DNA of 64,000 nucleotides from RPQJ01 sp963754125 (GCA_963754125.1 CAVWEX010000001.1:310001-374000); one strand, 5' to 3'. Positions 7,760-16,403 are shown, counted from the stretch's first letter. Notes: generated by a model from the sequence alone, not told the origin. Translations and numbers: made by a program.

Positions 7760-9019
7760 TCAGCCCCGGACGACCGGGATCCCGAGCTGGCGCCGTATCT
7801 TCTGCAGATCGCGCCGGCCGGGCTGGAACGGGAAGCTCGCGATGTTGCTCGGCGGCGAGTCTCCGTAGGGCCGGTCGCACGCCGAGACGTCGTCGCGGAA
7901 CTTGCCTGGGCAGCCCGACGTGCGGAACGCCACGCCCTGGCCGACGATGTCCTCAAGCTCCGCCTGCGGCAGGCCGTAGTCCGCGACGCGGCCCTCGCCA
8001 TCGAAACGCATCCGTTCGACGCGGACGCCCGCATAATCGATCAGGTAGCGGGCGAGCTGCACGCGGCGCCACTGGTCGCGCGGCGTTGCCGGCAGGTGGT
8101 CCATCAGCGACCCCTGCTCGGGGAAGAAGCAGAACAGGTGGCTGTGGCCGCCGAGGTCCACGAGTTGCTGCACGAGGGACAGCACCTCGAACTCGGTCTC
8201 TCCCATGCCCACGATGATGTGCGCACCGAATTTCTGCGGCCCGAACACGTCCCGTGCGTCGAGCAGGATCTCCCAGTACTTCTGCCACTTGTGCGGCGAC
8301 TGCACGCCCTTGCCGCGCGTCCGGTCGAAGATCGCGGGCGTGGCGGCGTCGAGCGCGACGGTGAAGATGTCGGCGCCGAGGTCCCTGAGGCGCTGCACGT
8401 CGGCGCGCTCCATCGTGGTCGGGTTCGAGAGGATCGACACCGGAATCGCCGTCGGGTCGATCCTCGCGGTCCACGCCTCGAGGACCGCGACCGTGTCGGC
8501 GTCGGAACTCGGGTGGGTGATCATCGAGATGCACATGCGGTGGAACGGGCTCTTCTCGCCGTCGCGGGCGACGATGTCCACCACCTGCTCCATCGGCACG
8601 GCCGGCCAGTCCACGCGGATGAAGTTGCGATCGGCGTAGTCGCGCTCGGCCTCGCGGTGCCGCGCGAGCCCGCAGTAGGCGCAGTTCGCGCGGCAGCCTT
8701 CCGGGTAGGTGAGCAGCAGGTTCAGGCAGCGTGTGCAACCGCAGCGGTGCATCCTGCCCGGCATGATGCCGAGCGTGATCGCCGCCGCGTTCGACATCTG
8801 CACATACTCGGGGGAGCGCATCTGCGGAGTGAGCACGTTGTTGTTCGGCAGGTAGACGCCCTGCGGCGGCACGGCCGCGTCCTTGACCCGCCGGCCATTG
8901 CGCGCACCGGCGGGGGTCTGCGCCGGGAACCGCGGCTGCATGGCCTCGAAACCATTGACCGCGAGGTCCGCGCCCGGCGGACCGTTCTCGGCACGGACAT
9001 CCTGCTTGATGCAGCTCAT
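7760..9019 (-). CDS. Radical SAM lipoyl synthase of the LipS1/LipS2 pair (first copy)
   Basis: A 419-residue radical SAM protein starting at ATG 9019. The SAM-cluster motif CxxxCxxC is at residues 109-116 (CRANCAYC). An extra cysteine group directly before it (HRCGCTRC, residues 92-98) could bind an auxiliary FeS cluster. In the two-protein LipS1/LipS2 system, distinct from LipA, each enzyme inserts one sulfur into octanoyl groups. Pairing with a second radical SAM gene and an sLpl-type ligase beside sHdr genes supports this role. Which of the two is LipS1 cannot be decided from the sequence by eye. It lies 4 bases upstream of the ligase start and 31 bases downstream of the other radical SAM gene. 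Confidence 0.87.
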   Translation of the reverse strand: MSCIKQDVRAENGPPGADLAVNGFEAMQPRFPAQTPAGARNGRRVKDAAVPPQGVYLPNNNVLTPQMRSPEYVQMSNAAAITLGIMPGRMHRCGCTRCLNLLLTYPEGCRANCAYCGLARHREAERDYADRNFIRVDWPAVPMEQVVDIVARDGEKSPFHRMCISMITHPSSDADTVAVLEAWTARIDPTAIPVSILSNPTTMERADVQRLRDLGADIFTVALDAATPAIFDRTRGKGVQSPHKWQKYWEILLDARDVFGPQKFGAHIIVGMGETEFEVLSLVQQLVDLGGHSHLFCFFPEQGSLMDHLPATPRDQWRRVQLARYLIDYAGVRVERMRFDGEGRVADYGLPQAELEDIVGQGVAFRTSGCPGKFRDDVSACDRPYGDSPPSNIASFPFQPGRRDLQKIRRQLGIPVVRG

Positions 9020-9050
9020 CGTGGACTCTCTCCGCTGGTTCCCGAAGCGC

Positions 9051-10088
9051 TCAGGCCGCGCAAGCCGGGTTCGCCCGGACGGTGCGCTCGCCGCCGAGCT
9101 TGATGGAGCAGCAGGCGTGCTCCTGGTGGAACGGACGTCCGATCGCGCGTGCGACGCCCACGACGCCGTCGGCCGGGAAGGCAATGCCGTCGAGTCCGGC
9201 CATCACCGCGTAAGCGTCCACGGCCCGCTTGTGCAGGCCCGGCGGTCGCGCGCAACCGAGCAGCACCTGCCGCTCGTGCAGCCGCCTGCGCGCCTCACCG
9301 AAGATACGGCCGACCTCGGCCGGATCGGGCACGTTGAAGAGGCCGGGTGCAGCGTAGAACGGCATCACCACGACGAGCACCAGCGCCTCGACCGGGTAGC
9401 GGCTCACGATGTCCAGGGCGTTCGCCTCGCCAAGGACACGTCCGTAATGCAGCCCGACGACGATGTGCGGGCTCACCCGCATCGAGGTCGCCGTCAGCGC
9501 GGCGAGCGTCGCCTCGAAGTCCTCGACCGGACGGTCGAGGTGATACACGTCGCGGATGGTCTCCTCCGCCCCGATCACGTCCATCATTGCGGTGTCCACG
9601 CCGGCGGCCTCCATCGCCCGCGCGCCCGCCTCGTCGGTGAGCGCGGTGTGGATCGCGATGCTGAGGAACGGAAAGTCCCGCTTCAGGCCCTCGACCACGG
9701 GGTAGTATCGCTCGTAGGGAATCTCGTTGCGGCGGTTCGAGCCGCCGGAGAGCAGGAACCCCTGCAGGTCCTGCGTGGCGATGAGGTGGCGCACCTTCTG
9801 GTCGAGCATCGCCGGCGAGGTCGCAGCGAGCATCGGCTTGAGGATCTCCGCGCGGCAATGGTCGCAGTTGAGTCCGCAGGCGCCGCCGGTGATCGAGAAC
9901 GAGGGAAAGCTGTTCTTCGAGCAGCCCTTCAGCTCGGTGCTCGCGTAGTCCTTGAACGTCGGCGTCGAGAACCGGATCGGTCGCGTCGTCGACGCGGCGG
10001 CGGCACGCTCGAGCTCCGCGACGAGCGCGACGTCGAGCACCACGTCCTCGTATTCCTCGATCGTGCCGATGGACTCAAGCCATGCCAT
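9051..10088 (-). CDS. Radical SAM lipoyl synthase of the LipS1/LipS2 pair (second copy)
   Basis: A 345-residue radical SAM enzyme. The CxxxCxxC motif is at residues 71-78 (CGLNCDHC), preceded by Cys56 (KGCSKNSF). More cysteines occur late (LLGCARPPG; EHACCSIKL), candidates for an auxiliary cluster. The start ATG 10088 lies inside the 3' end of the deacetylase-fold gene, giving a 14-base overlap and implying translational coupling. As partner of the gene at 7760-9019 it should supply the second sulfur insertion in lipoate assembly. A biotin-synthase-like alternative is possible from motifs alone, but operon content favours LipS. Confidence 0.86.
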   Translation of the reverse strand: MAWLESIGTIEEYEDVVLDVALVAELERAAAASTTRPIRFSTPTFKDYASTELKGCSKNSFPSFSITGGACGLNCDHCRAEILKPMLAATSPAMLDQKVRHLIATQDLQGFLLSGGSNRRNEIPYERYYPVVEGLKRDFPFLSIAIHTALTDEAGARAMEAAGVDTAMMDVIGAEETIRDVYHLDRPVEDFEATLAALTATSMRVSPHIVVGLHYGRVLGEANALDIVSRYPVEALVLVVVMPFYAAPGLFNVPDPAEVGRIFGEARRRLHERQVLLGCARPPGLHKRAVDAYAVMAGLDGIAFPADGVVGVARAIGRPFHQEHACCSIKLGGERTVRANPACAA

Positions 10089-11223
10089 GCATCGTCCTCC
10101 CCTCCCGGGCCAGTTCTCGCACCGCCTCGCGAACGCGACCCGGCGCCGGTGCGTCGACCAGCGTCGTGAGCCACTCCGCGCGAACGTCCTCGTCGTCCAC
10201 GAGGTCGCAGGCAAGTCCGCCCAAGACTACCTGCGCCTCGGCGGGCAGCACCACCGGAATTTCCCGGCCGCTCAGCCGGCCCCAGAGTCCGGTCCAGCAG
10301 CGCGCCAGTGTCCACGGGTTGTAGCCCCCGCCCCCCAGCACCACGGCCGGTCCGGCCAGCACCACGAGCCGCTCGACCGCTTCCCAGAGCGCGACGTTGC
10401 TGAGCGCCATTCGCGACAACGGGTCACCGGCCAGCGCGTCCGTGCCGCAGGTGATCACGACCGCCTGCGGCGCGAAGCCCTCCGCCAGCGGCATCACGAC
10501 TTCGTCCATCAGGAACTCGAACTCGCTGTCGTTGCAGCCCGCGGGCACCGGGAGGTTGCAGGCGTATCCGCGACCGCGGTCGGTGGCGGCACCGGTATGT
10601 GGCCAGCGACCCGCCTCGTGGATCGAAACGAATCGCACTCGCGTGTCGTCCTGGAATGCGTCCTGCACTGCGTCGCCGTGGTGCGCGTCGAGGTCCACGT
10701 AGAGCACGCGCTCGAGGCCCGCCTGCTCGAGCCGGCGGATCGCGAACACCGGATCGTTGAAATAGCAGAAGCCGCTCGCGTGGTCCGGGCGGCCGTGATG
10801 GGTGCCGCCCGCCGGATGGAACACGACGCGGCCCTCGAGTGCGAGTTCGGCGGCGAGGATCGAGCCGCCGACGGCGGTCGCCGCCCGCTCGAACACGCCT
10901 TCGAACAGCGGATTCTCGGACGTCCCGAAGCCGTGCCGCTCGCGCAGCTCGCGCTCGACGCACCCGGCCGCGTCGCTGCTGCGCAGGGCCTCGACGTAGT
11001 CCGCGTCGTGGAAGGCGGTGAGCTCCGCGACGCTCGCCGCACGGCCCGTGCGGCACGACCCTGTCTCCAGCCAGCCGAGTCGCTCGCACAGCTCGAGCAC
11101 CGTCGCCACGCGCGGGATCGACAACGGGTGACGGGTGCCGAAGCCGCGGCGTCGACATAACTCGCTCGCGACGAACAGCGGCGGAGCCTGCCGCCCTGCG
11201 ACGCGCATGCTGCGATGCGGCAT
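10075..11223 (-). CDS. Histone-deacetylase-fold deacylase (AcuC/HDAC family)
   Basis: A 382-residue zinc-dependent deacylase of the arginase/deacetylase fold. Visible active-site motifs are GGTHHGRPDHASGFCYFND (tandem His), DLDAHHGD (zinc ligands) and CGTDALAGD, then GGGGYN near the C-terminus. ATG 11223 is chosen; GTG 11253 upstream in the same frame is possible. It is the first gene of the minus-strand lipoate operon and overlaps the next gene by 14 bases. Family members remove acyl groups from lysine or polyamines. Placement ahead of lipoate ligase genes suggests action on lipoyl- or octanoyl-lysine, or on another acyl-lysine in this pathway, but that is inference only. Confidence 0.88.
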   Translation of the reverse strand: MPHRSMRVAGRQAPPLFVASELCRRRGFGTRHPLSIPRVATVLELCERLGWLETGSCRTGRAASVAELTAFHDADYVEALRSSDAAGCVERELRERHGFGTSENPLFEGVFERAATAVGGSILAAELALEGRVVFHPAGGTHHGRPDHASGFCYFNDPVFAIRRLEQAGLERVLYVDLDAHHGDAVQDAFQDDTRVRFVSIHEAGRWPHTGAATDRGRGYACNLPVPAGCNDSEFEFLMDEVVMPLAEGFAPQAVVITCGTDALAGDPLSRMALSNVALWEAVERLVVLAGPAVVLGGGGYNPWTLARCWTGLWGRLSGREIPVVLPAEAQVVLGGLACDLVDDEDVRAEWLTTLVDAPAPGRVREAVRELAREGRTMHGMA

Positions 11224-11270
11224 GAAGGCCGGCCGAATGGCGGTATTAACCACGGTCCGGAGCCTAAGTT

Positions 11271-11286
11271 ATTCGACTTTGCTAAT
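11271..11286. promoter_or_regulatory. Operator-like near-palindrome between lipoate operon and dsrE2-tusA
   Basis: ATTCG-actttg-CTAAT matches the palindrome found at the other three sulfur operons with one mismatch in the left arm and the same 6-base spacer. Outer bases extend the symmetry (TTATTCG and CTAATAA). It sits in the divergent intergenic region, 48 bases from the deacylase ATG and 64 bases from the dsrE2 ATG, so one site could control both directions. Confidence 0.62.
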
Positions 11287-11350
11287 AAAGGGATCTCTGT
11301 TAACTTCCGGCGCGACCGACTGAATGCAATTCGACTGGGGGTCACTGCAC

Positions 11351-11845
11351 ATGGCTGACGATTCCGGCACCAAGAGCATGTCCATCATCGTCACCAAGGG
11401 CTCGCTCGACTGGGCCTACCCGCCGATGATCCTCTCGACGACGGCTGCCGCGATGGGCCTCAACGTCACGCTGTTCTTCACCTTCTACGGCCTGACGCTG
11501 CTGCTCAAGGACCCGGACCTGAAGATGTCCCCGCTCGGCAATCCCGCCATGAAGATGCCGATGATGGGCGGACACATGGGCATGCCCAACTTCATGTCGA
11601 TGATCCCGGGCGTGGATGCAGGCGCCTCGGCGATGATGAAGGACATGATGAAGAAGAAGGGCGTGGCCTCGTTCGCGGAGCTGCGCTCACTGGCGCTCGA
11701 GTCCGAGGTGCGGATGATCGCGTGCCAGATGACCATGGACCTGTTCGAGTACACGACGGACGACATGATCCCCGGCATCGAGATCGGGGGCGCCGCGACC
11801 TACATCGAGGTCGCCACCCAGTCCGACATCAATCTTTTCATCTGA
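11351..11845 (+). CDS. dsrE2: DsrE2-type sulfur-transfer protein
   Basis: A 164-residue protein with the DsrE2 pattern. There is a hydrophobic stretch at residues about 21-50 (DWAYPPMILST, LFFTFYGLTLLL). A methionine-rich linker follows at about 59-103 (KMPMMGGHMGM, MMKDMMKKKG), and a conserved Cys lies at residue 125 (IACQMTMD). The ATG at 11351 is preferred to 11324 because family members begin close to this point. It lies 9 bases before tusA, as in the known rhd-tusA-dsrE2 arrangement of sulfur oxidisers, where these proteins relay persulfide sulfur in the cytoplasm. The hydrophobic segments hint at membrane association. Confidence 0.9.
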   Translation: MADDSGTKSMSIIVTKGSLDWAYPPMILSTTAAAMGLNVTLFFTFYGLTLLLKDPDLKMSPLGNPAMKMPMMGGHMGMPNFMSMIPGVDAGASAMMKDMMKKKGVASFAELRSLALESEVRMIACQMTMDLFEYTTDDMIPGIEIGGAATYIEVATQSDINLFI

Positions 11846-11854
11846 GTGAGACAC

Positions 11855-12082
11855 ATGGCTGACCAGACACTGGACGCTAAGGGGCTCAATTGCCCGCTGC
11901 CCATCCTCAAGGCGAAGAAGGCCCTCACACCGATGCCGGCCGGAAGCACCCTCGAGGTGCTCGCGACCGACCCGGGTGCCGTCAAGGATTTCGCCGCCTT
12001 CAGCCGCACGACCGGCCACGAACTCATCGAACAGTCGGTCGACGGCAACGTCTACCGGTTCGTGCTGCGGCGCAAGGCCTGA
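11855..12082 (+). CDS. tusA: TusA sulfur-carrier protein
   Basis: A 75-residue TusA. The catalytic motif CPLP is at residues 13-16 (GLNCPLPILKAKKAL), with the persulfide-carrying Cys13. Length and beta-alpha-beta pattern fit the family. GTG 11846 in frame is also possible, but ATG 11855 gives the standard length. It forms a unit with dsrE2 (9-base gap) and lies beside the sHdr/lipoate genes, so its likely job is delivery of sulfane sulfur to the sHdr system rather than tRNA thiolation. Confidence 0.95.
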   Translation: MADQTLDAKGLNCPLPILKAKKALTPMPAGSTLEVLATDPGAVKDFAAFSRTTGHELIEQSVDGNVYRFVLRRKA

Positions 12083-12218
12083 ACGACCGGCGCCGGCGTC
12101 CGCGGCGCGCCGCTGCCGGGCGGCGATGCCCCGGGCGCAATCGACGCAAGCACAACGAGATCTTGGAACTCGCCAATTCATTTCCGAACTGGCCGCCGCG
12201 GCGGCGAACGGGGGCTCG

Positions 12219-13631
12219 ATGAACACGATCCGAAACCAGACCATGCTCGCCATGGGCATCGCGCTCGCGCTCGCCGCGGGCGGCGCGTCGGCCACCAACG
12301 GTTACTACACGCACGGCGCGGGCACCAAGAGCAAGGGACAGGCCGGGGCCGGCAGCGCGAACCCCGAGGAACTGATGATCCTCGGCACCAATCCCGCCGG
12401 CCTCACGGTCCTTCCGGAGAGCATCGATGCGGGCCTCGGTATCTTCAGCCCGATGCGCGACTACCGGACGTCACCGAGCCTCGCGAACGGCGGCTGCATG
12501 CCCCCCGGGGGACCGGCCAACTGCGCGTTCACGATCGGCCCGAACGACCTCAGCAGCGAGAACGAGTTCTTCCCGATCCCGTTCTTCGGCATGAACTGGA
12601 ACCTCACGGATGTGGACTTCCTCGGTGCCGCCTTCTACGCGCGCGGCGGCATGAACACGAAGTGGGTGGGCGGCACGGCCACCTTCGACCCGACCGCGGG
12701 CATGGGTCCGGGCGGCCCGCAGACCTTCCCCGGCACCTACGGCGGCGATACGGCGGGCGTGGACCTGATGCAGGCGTTCGTGAACCTGAGCTATGCGCGC
12801 AAGCTCACCGAGGAGTTCTCGGTGGGTGCATCCGCCATATTCGCGCTGCAGCGCTTCGAGGCGCGCGGCGTGCGCAATTTTGCGCCGTACACGAAGACCT
12901 ACGTCGAGAGCTATTTCACCACCGGTCAGCCCGCGAACCCGCGCAACCTCTCCGGCAACGGCCACGACATGTCCTACGGCTTCGGCGGCACGATCGGCGC
13001 GCGCTGGGCCCCGACGCAGGCATTCAGTCTCGCAGCCGCCTACACGACCAAGATGTCCATGTCGGACTTCGGCAACTACGAGGACCTGTTCGCCCAGGGA
13101 GGCGGCTTCGACATGCCGTCCACGTGGACCATCGGCGTCGCATTCAAGCCGATGGACGCGCTGACGCTGATGTTCGACGTCCAGGAGGTCAAGTACACGG
13201 ACGTCGACTCGGTCGCGAACCCGATCCAGAACCTGTTCAACTGCCCGATCTTCAACCCCGCGGGCAGCTTCGAGAACTGCCTGGGCGGTAACCGCGGCCC
13301 TGGATTCGGCTGGGACGACATGACGGTCTACAAGCTCGGCGCGTCGTGGAAGTACAGCGACGAGTGGACCTTCCGCGGCGGCTACAGCATGACCGACCAG
13401 CCGATCGCGAGCGACCAGATGAGCTTCAACATCCTCGCGCCGGGCGTGATGGAGCAGCACTTCACGGTCGGCTTCACGAAGACCCAGTCGAGCGGCAACG
13501 AGCTCAACTTCTCGTTCATGTACGCCCCCGAGGAGACCGTCCGGGGACCGAACAATTTCGACCCGTCGCAGACGGTCGAGCTCGAGATGACGCAGTTCGA
13601 ATTCGAGGTCAGCTACAGCTGGAAGCGCTGA
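12219..13631 (+). CDS. OmpP1/FadL-family outer-membrane transporter
   Basis: A 470-residue outer-membrane beta-barrel. It begins with a signal peptide (ALALAAGGASA, cleavage near residue 25), followed by TNGYYTHGAGTKSKGQAGAG, typical of the FadL hatch region with NPAGL further on. The C-terminus ends in an aromatic-rich barrel strand (FEVSYSWKR). The family imports hydrophobic compounds such as fatty acids or aromatics. Here it lies 136 bases after tusA and before a sulfate-exporter-type gene, so it may admit a hydrophobic sulfur species, which is inference. A strong GC hairpin follows at 13647-13670. Confidence 0.88.
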   Translation: MNTIRNQTMLAMGIALALAAGGASATNGYYTHGAGTKSKGQAGAGSANPEELMILGTNPAGLTVLPESIDAGLGIFSPMRDYRTSPSLANGGCMPPGGPANCAFTIGPNDLSSENEFFPIPFFGMNWNLTDVDFLGAAFYARGGMNTKWVGGTATFDPTAGMGPGGPQTFPGTYGGDTAGVDLMQAFVNLSYARKLTEEFSVGASAIFALQRFEARGVRNFAPYTKTYVESYFTTGQPANPRNLSGNGHDMSYGFGGTIGARWAPTQAFSLAAAYTTKMSMSDFGNYEDLFAQGGGFDMPSTWTIGVAFKPMDALTLMFDVQEVKYTDVDSVANPIQNLFNCPIFNPAGSFENCLGGNRGPGFGWDDMTVYKLGASWKYSDEWTFRGGYSMTDQPIASDQMSFNILAPGVMEQHFTVGFTKTQSSGNELNFSFMYAPEETVRGPNNFDPSQTVELEMTQFEFEVSYSWKR

Positions 13632-13646
13632 CCGCCTGAACGACGC

Positions 13647-13670
13647 GCGGCCTGCCAGCCGGCGGGCCGC
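13647..13670 (+). terminator. Terminator-like hairpin after the FadL gene
   Basis: Inverted repeat with a 10-base stem (GCGGCCTGCC / GGCGGGCCGC, one U-G pair) and a 4-base loop, starting 16 bases after the stop codon. No T-run follows, so termination strength is uncertain in this GC-rich genome. Confidence 0.5.
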
Positions 13671-13753
13671 ACCGTCCGCAGCACGGCCGGGCGCTCGCGC
13701 GTGTCAGGCGCGTCGCGACCCGGATCGCCCATGACTCCAAGAGACACCCTGCC

Positions 13754-14806
13754 ATGAACGCCATCTGGGGATTCCTGCTCGCCCTGTTCCTCGCGCTCGC
13801 CGGGGAATACCTCGCCGGAGTCATCGCTCCGGCGCTCGGCCTTCAGAAAGGTGCGATCAGCGGGATCATGATGGCGATCCTGCTCGGCATCCTGGTCAAC
13901 AACCTCTTCAAGCTGCCCGAGGTGCTGCGACCGGGCATCAAGTTCTCGGTGGTGCGGATACTGCGTCTCGGCATCGTGCTGCTGGGCATCCGGCTCTCGA
14001 TCGTCGAGGCCGGCGCCATCGGCCTCAAGGCCCTGCCCATCATCATCGGCACGGTGCTCGCGGCGCTTGCGATCGTGACCTACGTCAGCCGGAGGGTCGG
14101 ACTCACCGACCGTCTCGGCACGCTGATCGCAGTCGGCACGAGCATCTGCGGGGCGACCGCGATCGTCGCCATGTCGCCGACAATCGGCGCCCGCGACGAC
14201 GAGACGAGCTATGCGGTTGCCTGCATCACGCTGTTCGGCGTGGCCGCGATGCTGGCCTATCCATTCGCTGCGCACTGGCTGTTCGCGGGCGACAGTTTCC
14301 GCTCGGGCATGTTCCTCGGCACCGCCGTCCACGAGACCGCGCAGGTTGCCGGCGCCGGGCTCGTCTACCAGCAGTACTTCGACGACCCGAAGGCGCTCGA
14401 CGTCGCGACCGTGACCAAGCTCGTGCGCAACATGAGCATGCTGCTCGTGATTCCCATCATGGCGGTCTTCTATCACCGCCGCTCGAGCGAGGGCGGCGTG
14501 TCGCCGAAGTGGTACACGATGATCCCGGTGTTCATCATCGGGTTCGCCGCCATGAGCCTGCTGCGCACGCTGGGCGACATGGGCGACCGTCCGTTCGGCC
14601 TGCTCGAGCCCGAGCAGTGGAAGGCGATCGTCGGATTCATCAAGCAGGTGGCGACCTACTGCCTCGCGATCGCGATGGCGGCCGTAGGACTCGGCACGAG
14701 CATCAAGGGCCTGAGGGCGATCGGCCTGAAGCCGCTGGGCGTCGGCCTGTTCTCGGCCCTGCTCGTCGGGGTGGTCAGCTACACGCTGGTATCGCTGCTC
14801 TACTGA
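13754..14806 (+). CDS. YeiH/UPF0324-family putative sulfate exporter
   Basis: A 350-residue polytopic inner-membrane protein with about ten hydrophobic segments. Family signatures include GISGIMMAILLGILVNN near the N-terminus, RLGIVLLGIRLS, GTSICGATAI and GTAVHETAQVAGAG. The family is annotated as putative sulfate exporter, with little biochemistry behind the name. It converges on sorAB with a 12-base gap and follows the TusA/FadL genes. A role in moving sulfate, sulfite or a related anion across the membrane fits this location, but the direction and substrate are not shown by the sequence. Confidence 0.9.
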   Translation: MNAIWGFLLALFLALAGEYLAGVIAPALGLQKGAISGIMMAILLGILVNNLFKLPEVLRPGIKFSVVRILRLGIVLLGIRLSIVEAGAIGLKALPIIIGTVLAALAIVTYVSRRVGLTDRLGTLIAVGTSICGATAIVAMSPTIGARDDETSYAVACITLFGVAAMLAYPFAAHWLFAGDSFRSGMFLGTAVHETAQVAGAGLVYQQYFDDPKALDVATVTKLVRNMSMLLVIPIMAVFYHRRSSEGGVSPKWYTMIPVFIIGFAAMSLLRTLGDMGDRPFGLLEPEQWKAIVGFIKQVATYCLAIAMAAVGLGTSIKGLRAIGLKPLGVGLFSALLVGVVSYTLVSLLY

Positions 14807-14818
14807 CGCGCCCGCCCG

Positions 14819-15130
14819 CTAGCGCGCGGCCGTCGTGACGGCTGCCGGGCCGTAGTTCTTCTCGAGATAGTCGACGATCGCGGCGACGTCACTCGGCTCG
14901 ATGGGCGCACCCATCACCTTCACCATCTTGGTGACGGTCTTCTCCCAGCCGACGCGGTCCTGGAAAGGCGAATTCATTACGATGTAGTCGAGGCTGTGGC
15001 AGCCCACGCAGGCGGCCTGCACCCGTTCGACGCCTTGCGCCTGCACGAGATGGATGCTGGACTCGTCGGCATGGACTGCGACCGACACGGTCAGCGCAAT
15101 CGTCAACGCTGCGGCACCCTTACGCCACAT
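14819..15130 (-). CDS. sorB: SorB, c-type cytochrome subunit of sulfite dehydrogenase
   Basis: A 103-residue periplasmic monoheme cytochrome. An N-terminal signal peptide (AAALTIALTVSVAVHA) precedes the heme motif CVGCH at residues 41-45; Met70 or Met73 could be the axial ligand. Small size and position directly behind sorA match SorB. ATG 15130 overlaps the last 11 bases of sorA (15120-15130), implying coupled translation. It accepts electrons from the SorA molybdenum/heme-free subunit and passes them to the respiratory chain. The longer frame upstream to 15358 is a sorA shadow. Confidence 0.92.
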   Translation of the reverse strand: MWRKGAAALTIALTVSVAVHADESSIHLVQAQGVERVQAACVGCHSLDYIVMNSPFQDRVGWEKTVTKMVKVMGAPIEPSDVAAIVDYLEKNYGPAAVTTAAR

Positions 15131-16325
15131 GGTATTCGACCCTCTGCACGACGTTGTGGTGATACCCGGCCGGGTTGTGGATGAGCTTCTCGACCTGGGC
15201 GGAGCCATCCCGCGAGATCGCGCGGACCATGACCGACTGCATTCCCGCCGCCTCCGGCGTGAAATCGTAATGCCACTGCCGCCACGAATAGCGGCCGAGA
15301 TCGCGTCCAAACCGCGCGTCGCGCCACGTGGCGCCACCGTCGAGCGATGCCTCGACACGGCGGATGCCGGAGCCGTTGTCCCATGCGATTCCCTTCACCG
15401 TGGCACGCCGTCCTCGCGGCAGGGTCGCGCCCGGAGCGGGCGTGACTATCAACGAATTCACCTTGATGTCGGTGATCGGCGAATTCTGCTCGGTGTCCTG
15501 CGACTCGAAGCCGCTGGCACCGAACATGCCGCGCGGCACGCGGTACGCGGTCTTCATCCAGAACCCGTCGAAAGGCTTGTCGCTGACGGTGAGCTCGGTA
15601 ACGGCCTTGATCCAGTAGGTCGCCGTCCAGCCCGGAGCCACGATGCGTGCCGGCCCGCCGTTCCACACAGGCAGCGGCTCGCCGTTCATCTCGAAGGCAA
15701 TCAGCGTGTCGGCGTCGAGGGCTTTCCACATCGGCAGGCTCTTGACGAAATCCGGTCCCGTGAGTGCGGGCCCATCTGCTCCGTTGGCCACGATCTCGAG
15801 CGCGCCCGGCGCCAGGCCCGCATCCTCGAGCACGTCCTTGAGCCGCACACCGCTCCAGACGGCGTTGCCCATGGCGCCGAATGCCCACTGCACGCCCGGC
15901 ACGTGCGGTGAGAACAGGCCCCGCCGGTTGCCGGAGCACTGGTTGACGGCCACAACTTCGGCGGCCCGGAACTTGCGACGCAGTTCGTCGTAGCTGAACT
16001 CGCGCGGCTTCTTGACTCCCGGGCCAGCGACCCGCAGGCGCCAGTCGGCCCGCGCGATCTCCGGCACGTTGGTGTGCCAGCGCACGTAGAACGCGTCGTT
16101 CGGCGTGTAGGCCTCGGCGAAGATCTCGATCGGCGTCTCGAAATTGGGCGGCCGGAAGGTGCGCCGCATCAGCGGACGCTTCCCGGGCAGCGTATCGAGC
16201 ATGCTCTGGGCAATCGTGCCCGCCGGAAGGGAGTCGGCCGCTGTCGAGGCGAATCCGAGGCGCGGCAACAGCAGGCCGCCCGCGATCGTGCCCGACGCAT
16301 CCAGCAGGAACTTACGACGATCCAT
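15120..16325 (-). CDS. sorA: SorA, molybdopterin sulfite dehydrogenase catalytic subunit
   Basis: A 401-residue sulfite-oxidase-family enzyme oxidising sulfite to sulfate in the periplasm. The N-terminus carries a Tat-type signal (MDRRKFLLDA) with a hydrophobic stretch to about residue 28. The molybdenum-ligating cysteine is Cys130 in VNQCSGNRRGLFSP, and VRWHTNVP (about 81-88) is another active-site segment. The C-terminal third is the immunoglobulin-like dimerisation domain (SLDGGATWRDA). ATG 16325 is chosen over the upstream frame because it starts the Tat motif. The palindrome at 16388-16403 lies 62 bases upstream. It forms an operon with sorB. Confidence 0.94.
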   Translation of the reverse strand: MDRRKFLLDASGTIAGGLLLPRLGFASTAADSLPAGTIAQSMLDTLPGKRPLMRRTFRPPNFETPIEIFAEAYTPNDAFYVRWHTNVPEIARADWRLRVAGPGVKKPREFSYDELRRKFRAAEVVAVNQCSGNRRGLFSPHVPGVQWAFGAMGNAVWSGVRLKDVLEDAGLAPGALEIVANGADGPALTGPDFVKSLPMWKALDADTLIAFEMNGEPLPVWNGGPARIVAPGWTATYWIKAVTELTVSDKPFDGFWMKTAYRVPRGMFGASGFESQDTEQNSPITDIKVNSLIVTPAPGATLPRGRRATVKGIAWDNGSGIRRVEASLDGGATWRDARFGRDLGRYSWRQWHYDFTPEAAGMQSVMVRAISRDGSAQVEKLIHNPAGYHHNVVQRVEYHVA

Positions 16326-16387
16326 GACGCCCCCGGTTCGCCAGCGTACGACCCGCATTTGAAGTCAAATCCGCCGCGACCGCAAGT

Positions 16388-16403
16388 ATTAGCGGGCTCT
16401 AAT
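16388..16403. promoter_or_regulatory. Operator-like palindrome ATTAG-N6-CTAAT upstream of sorAB
   Basis: Perfect inverted repeat ATTAG-cgggct-CTAAT, 62 bases before the sorA start. Its right arm contains the stop codon of the HicA-like gene on the same strand. Arms, spacer length and the flanking GT on each side (GTATTAG and CTAATGT) are the same as at the sHdr site, which strongly suggests the same DNA-binding protein. Confidence 0.75.
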
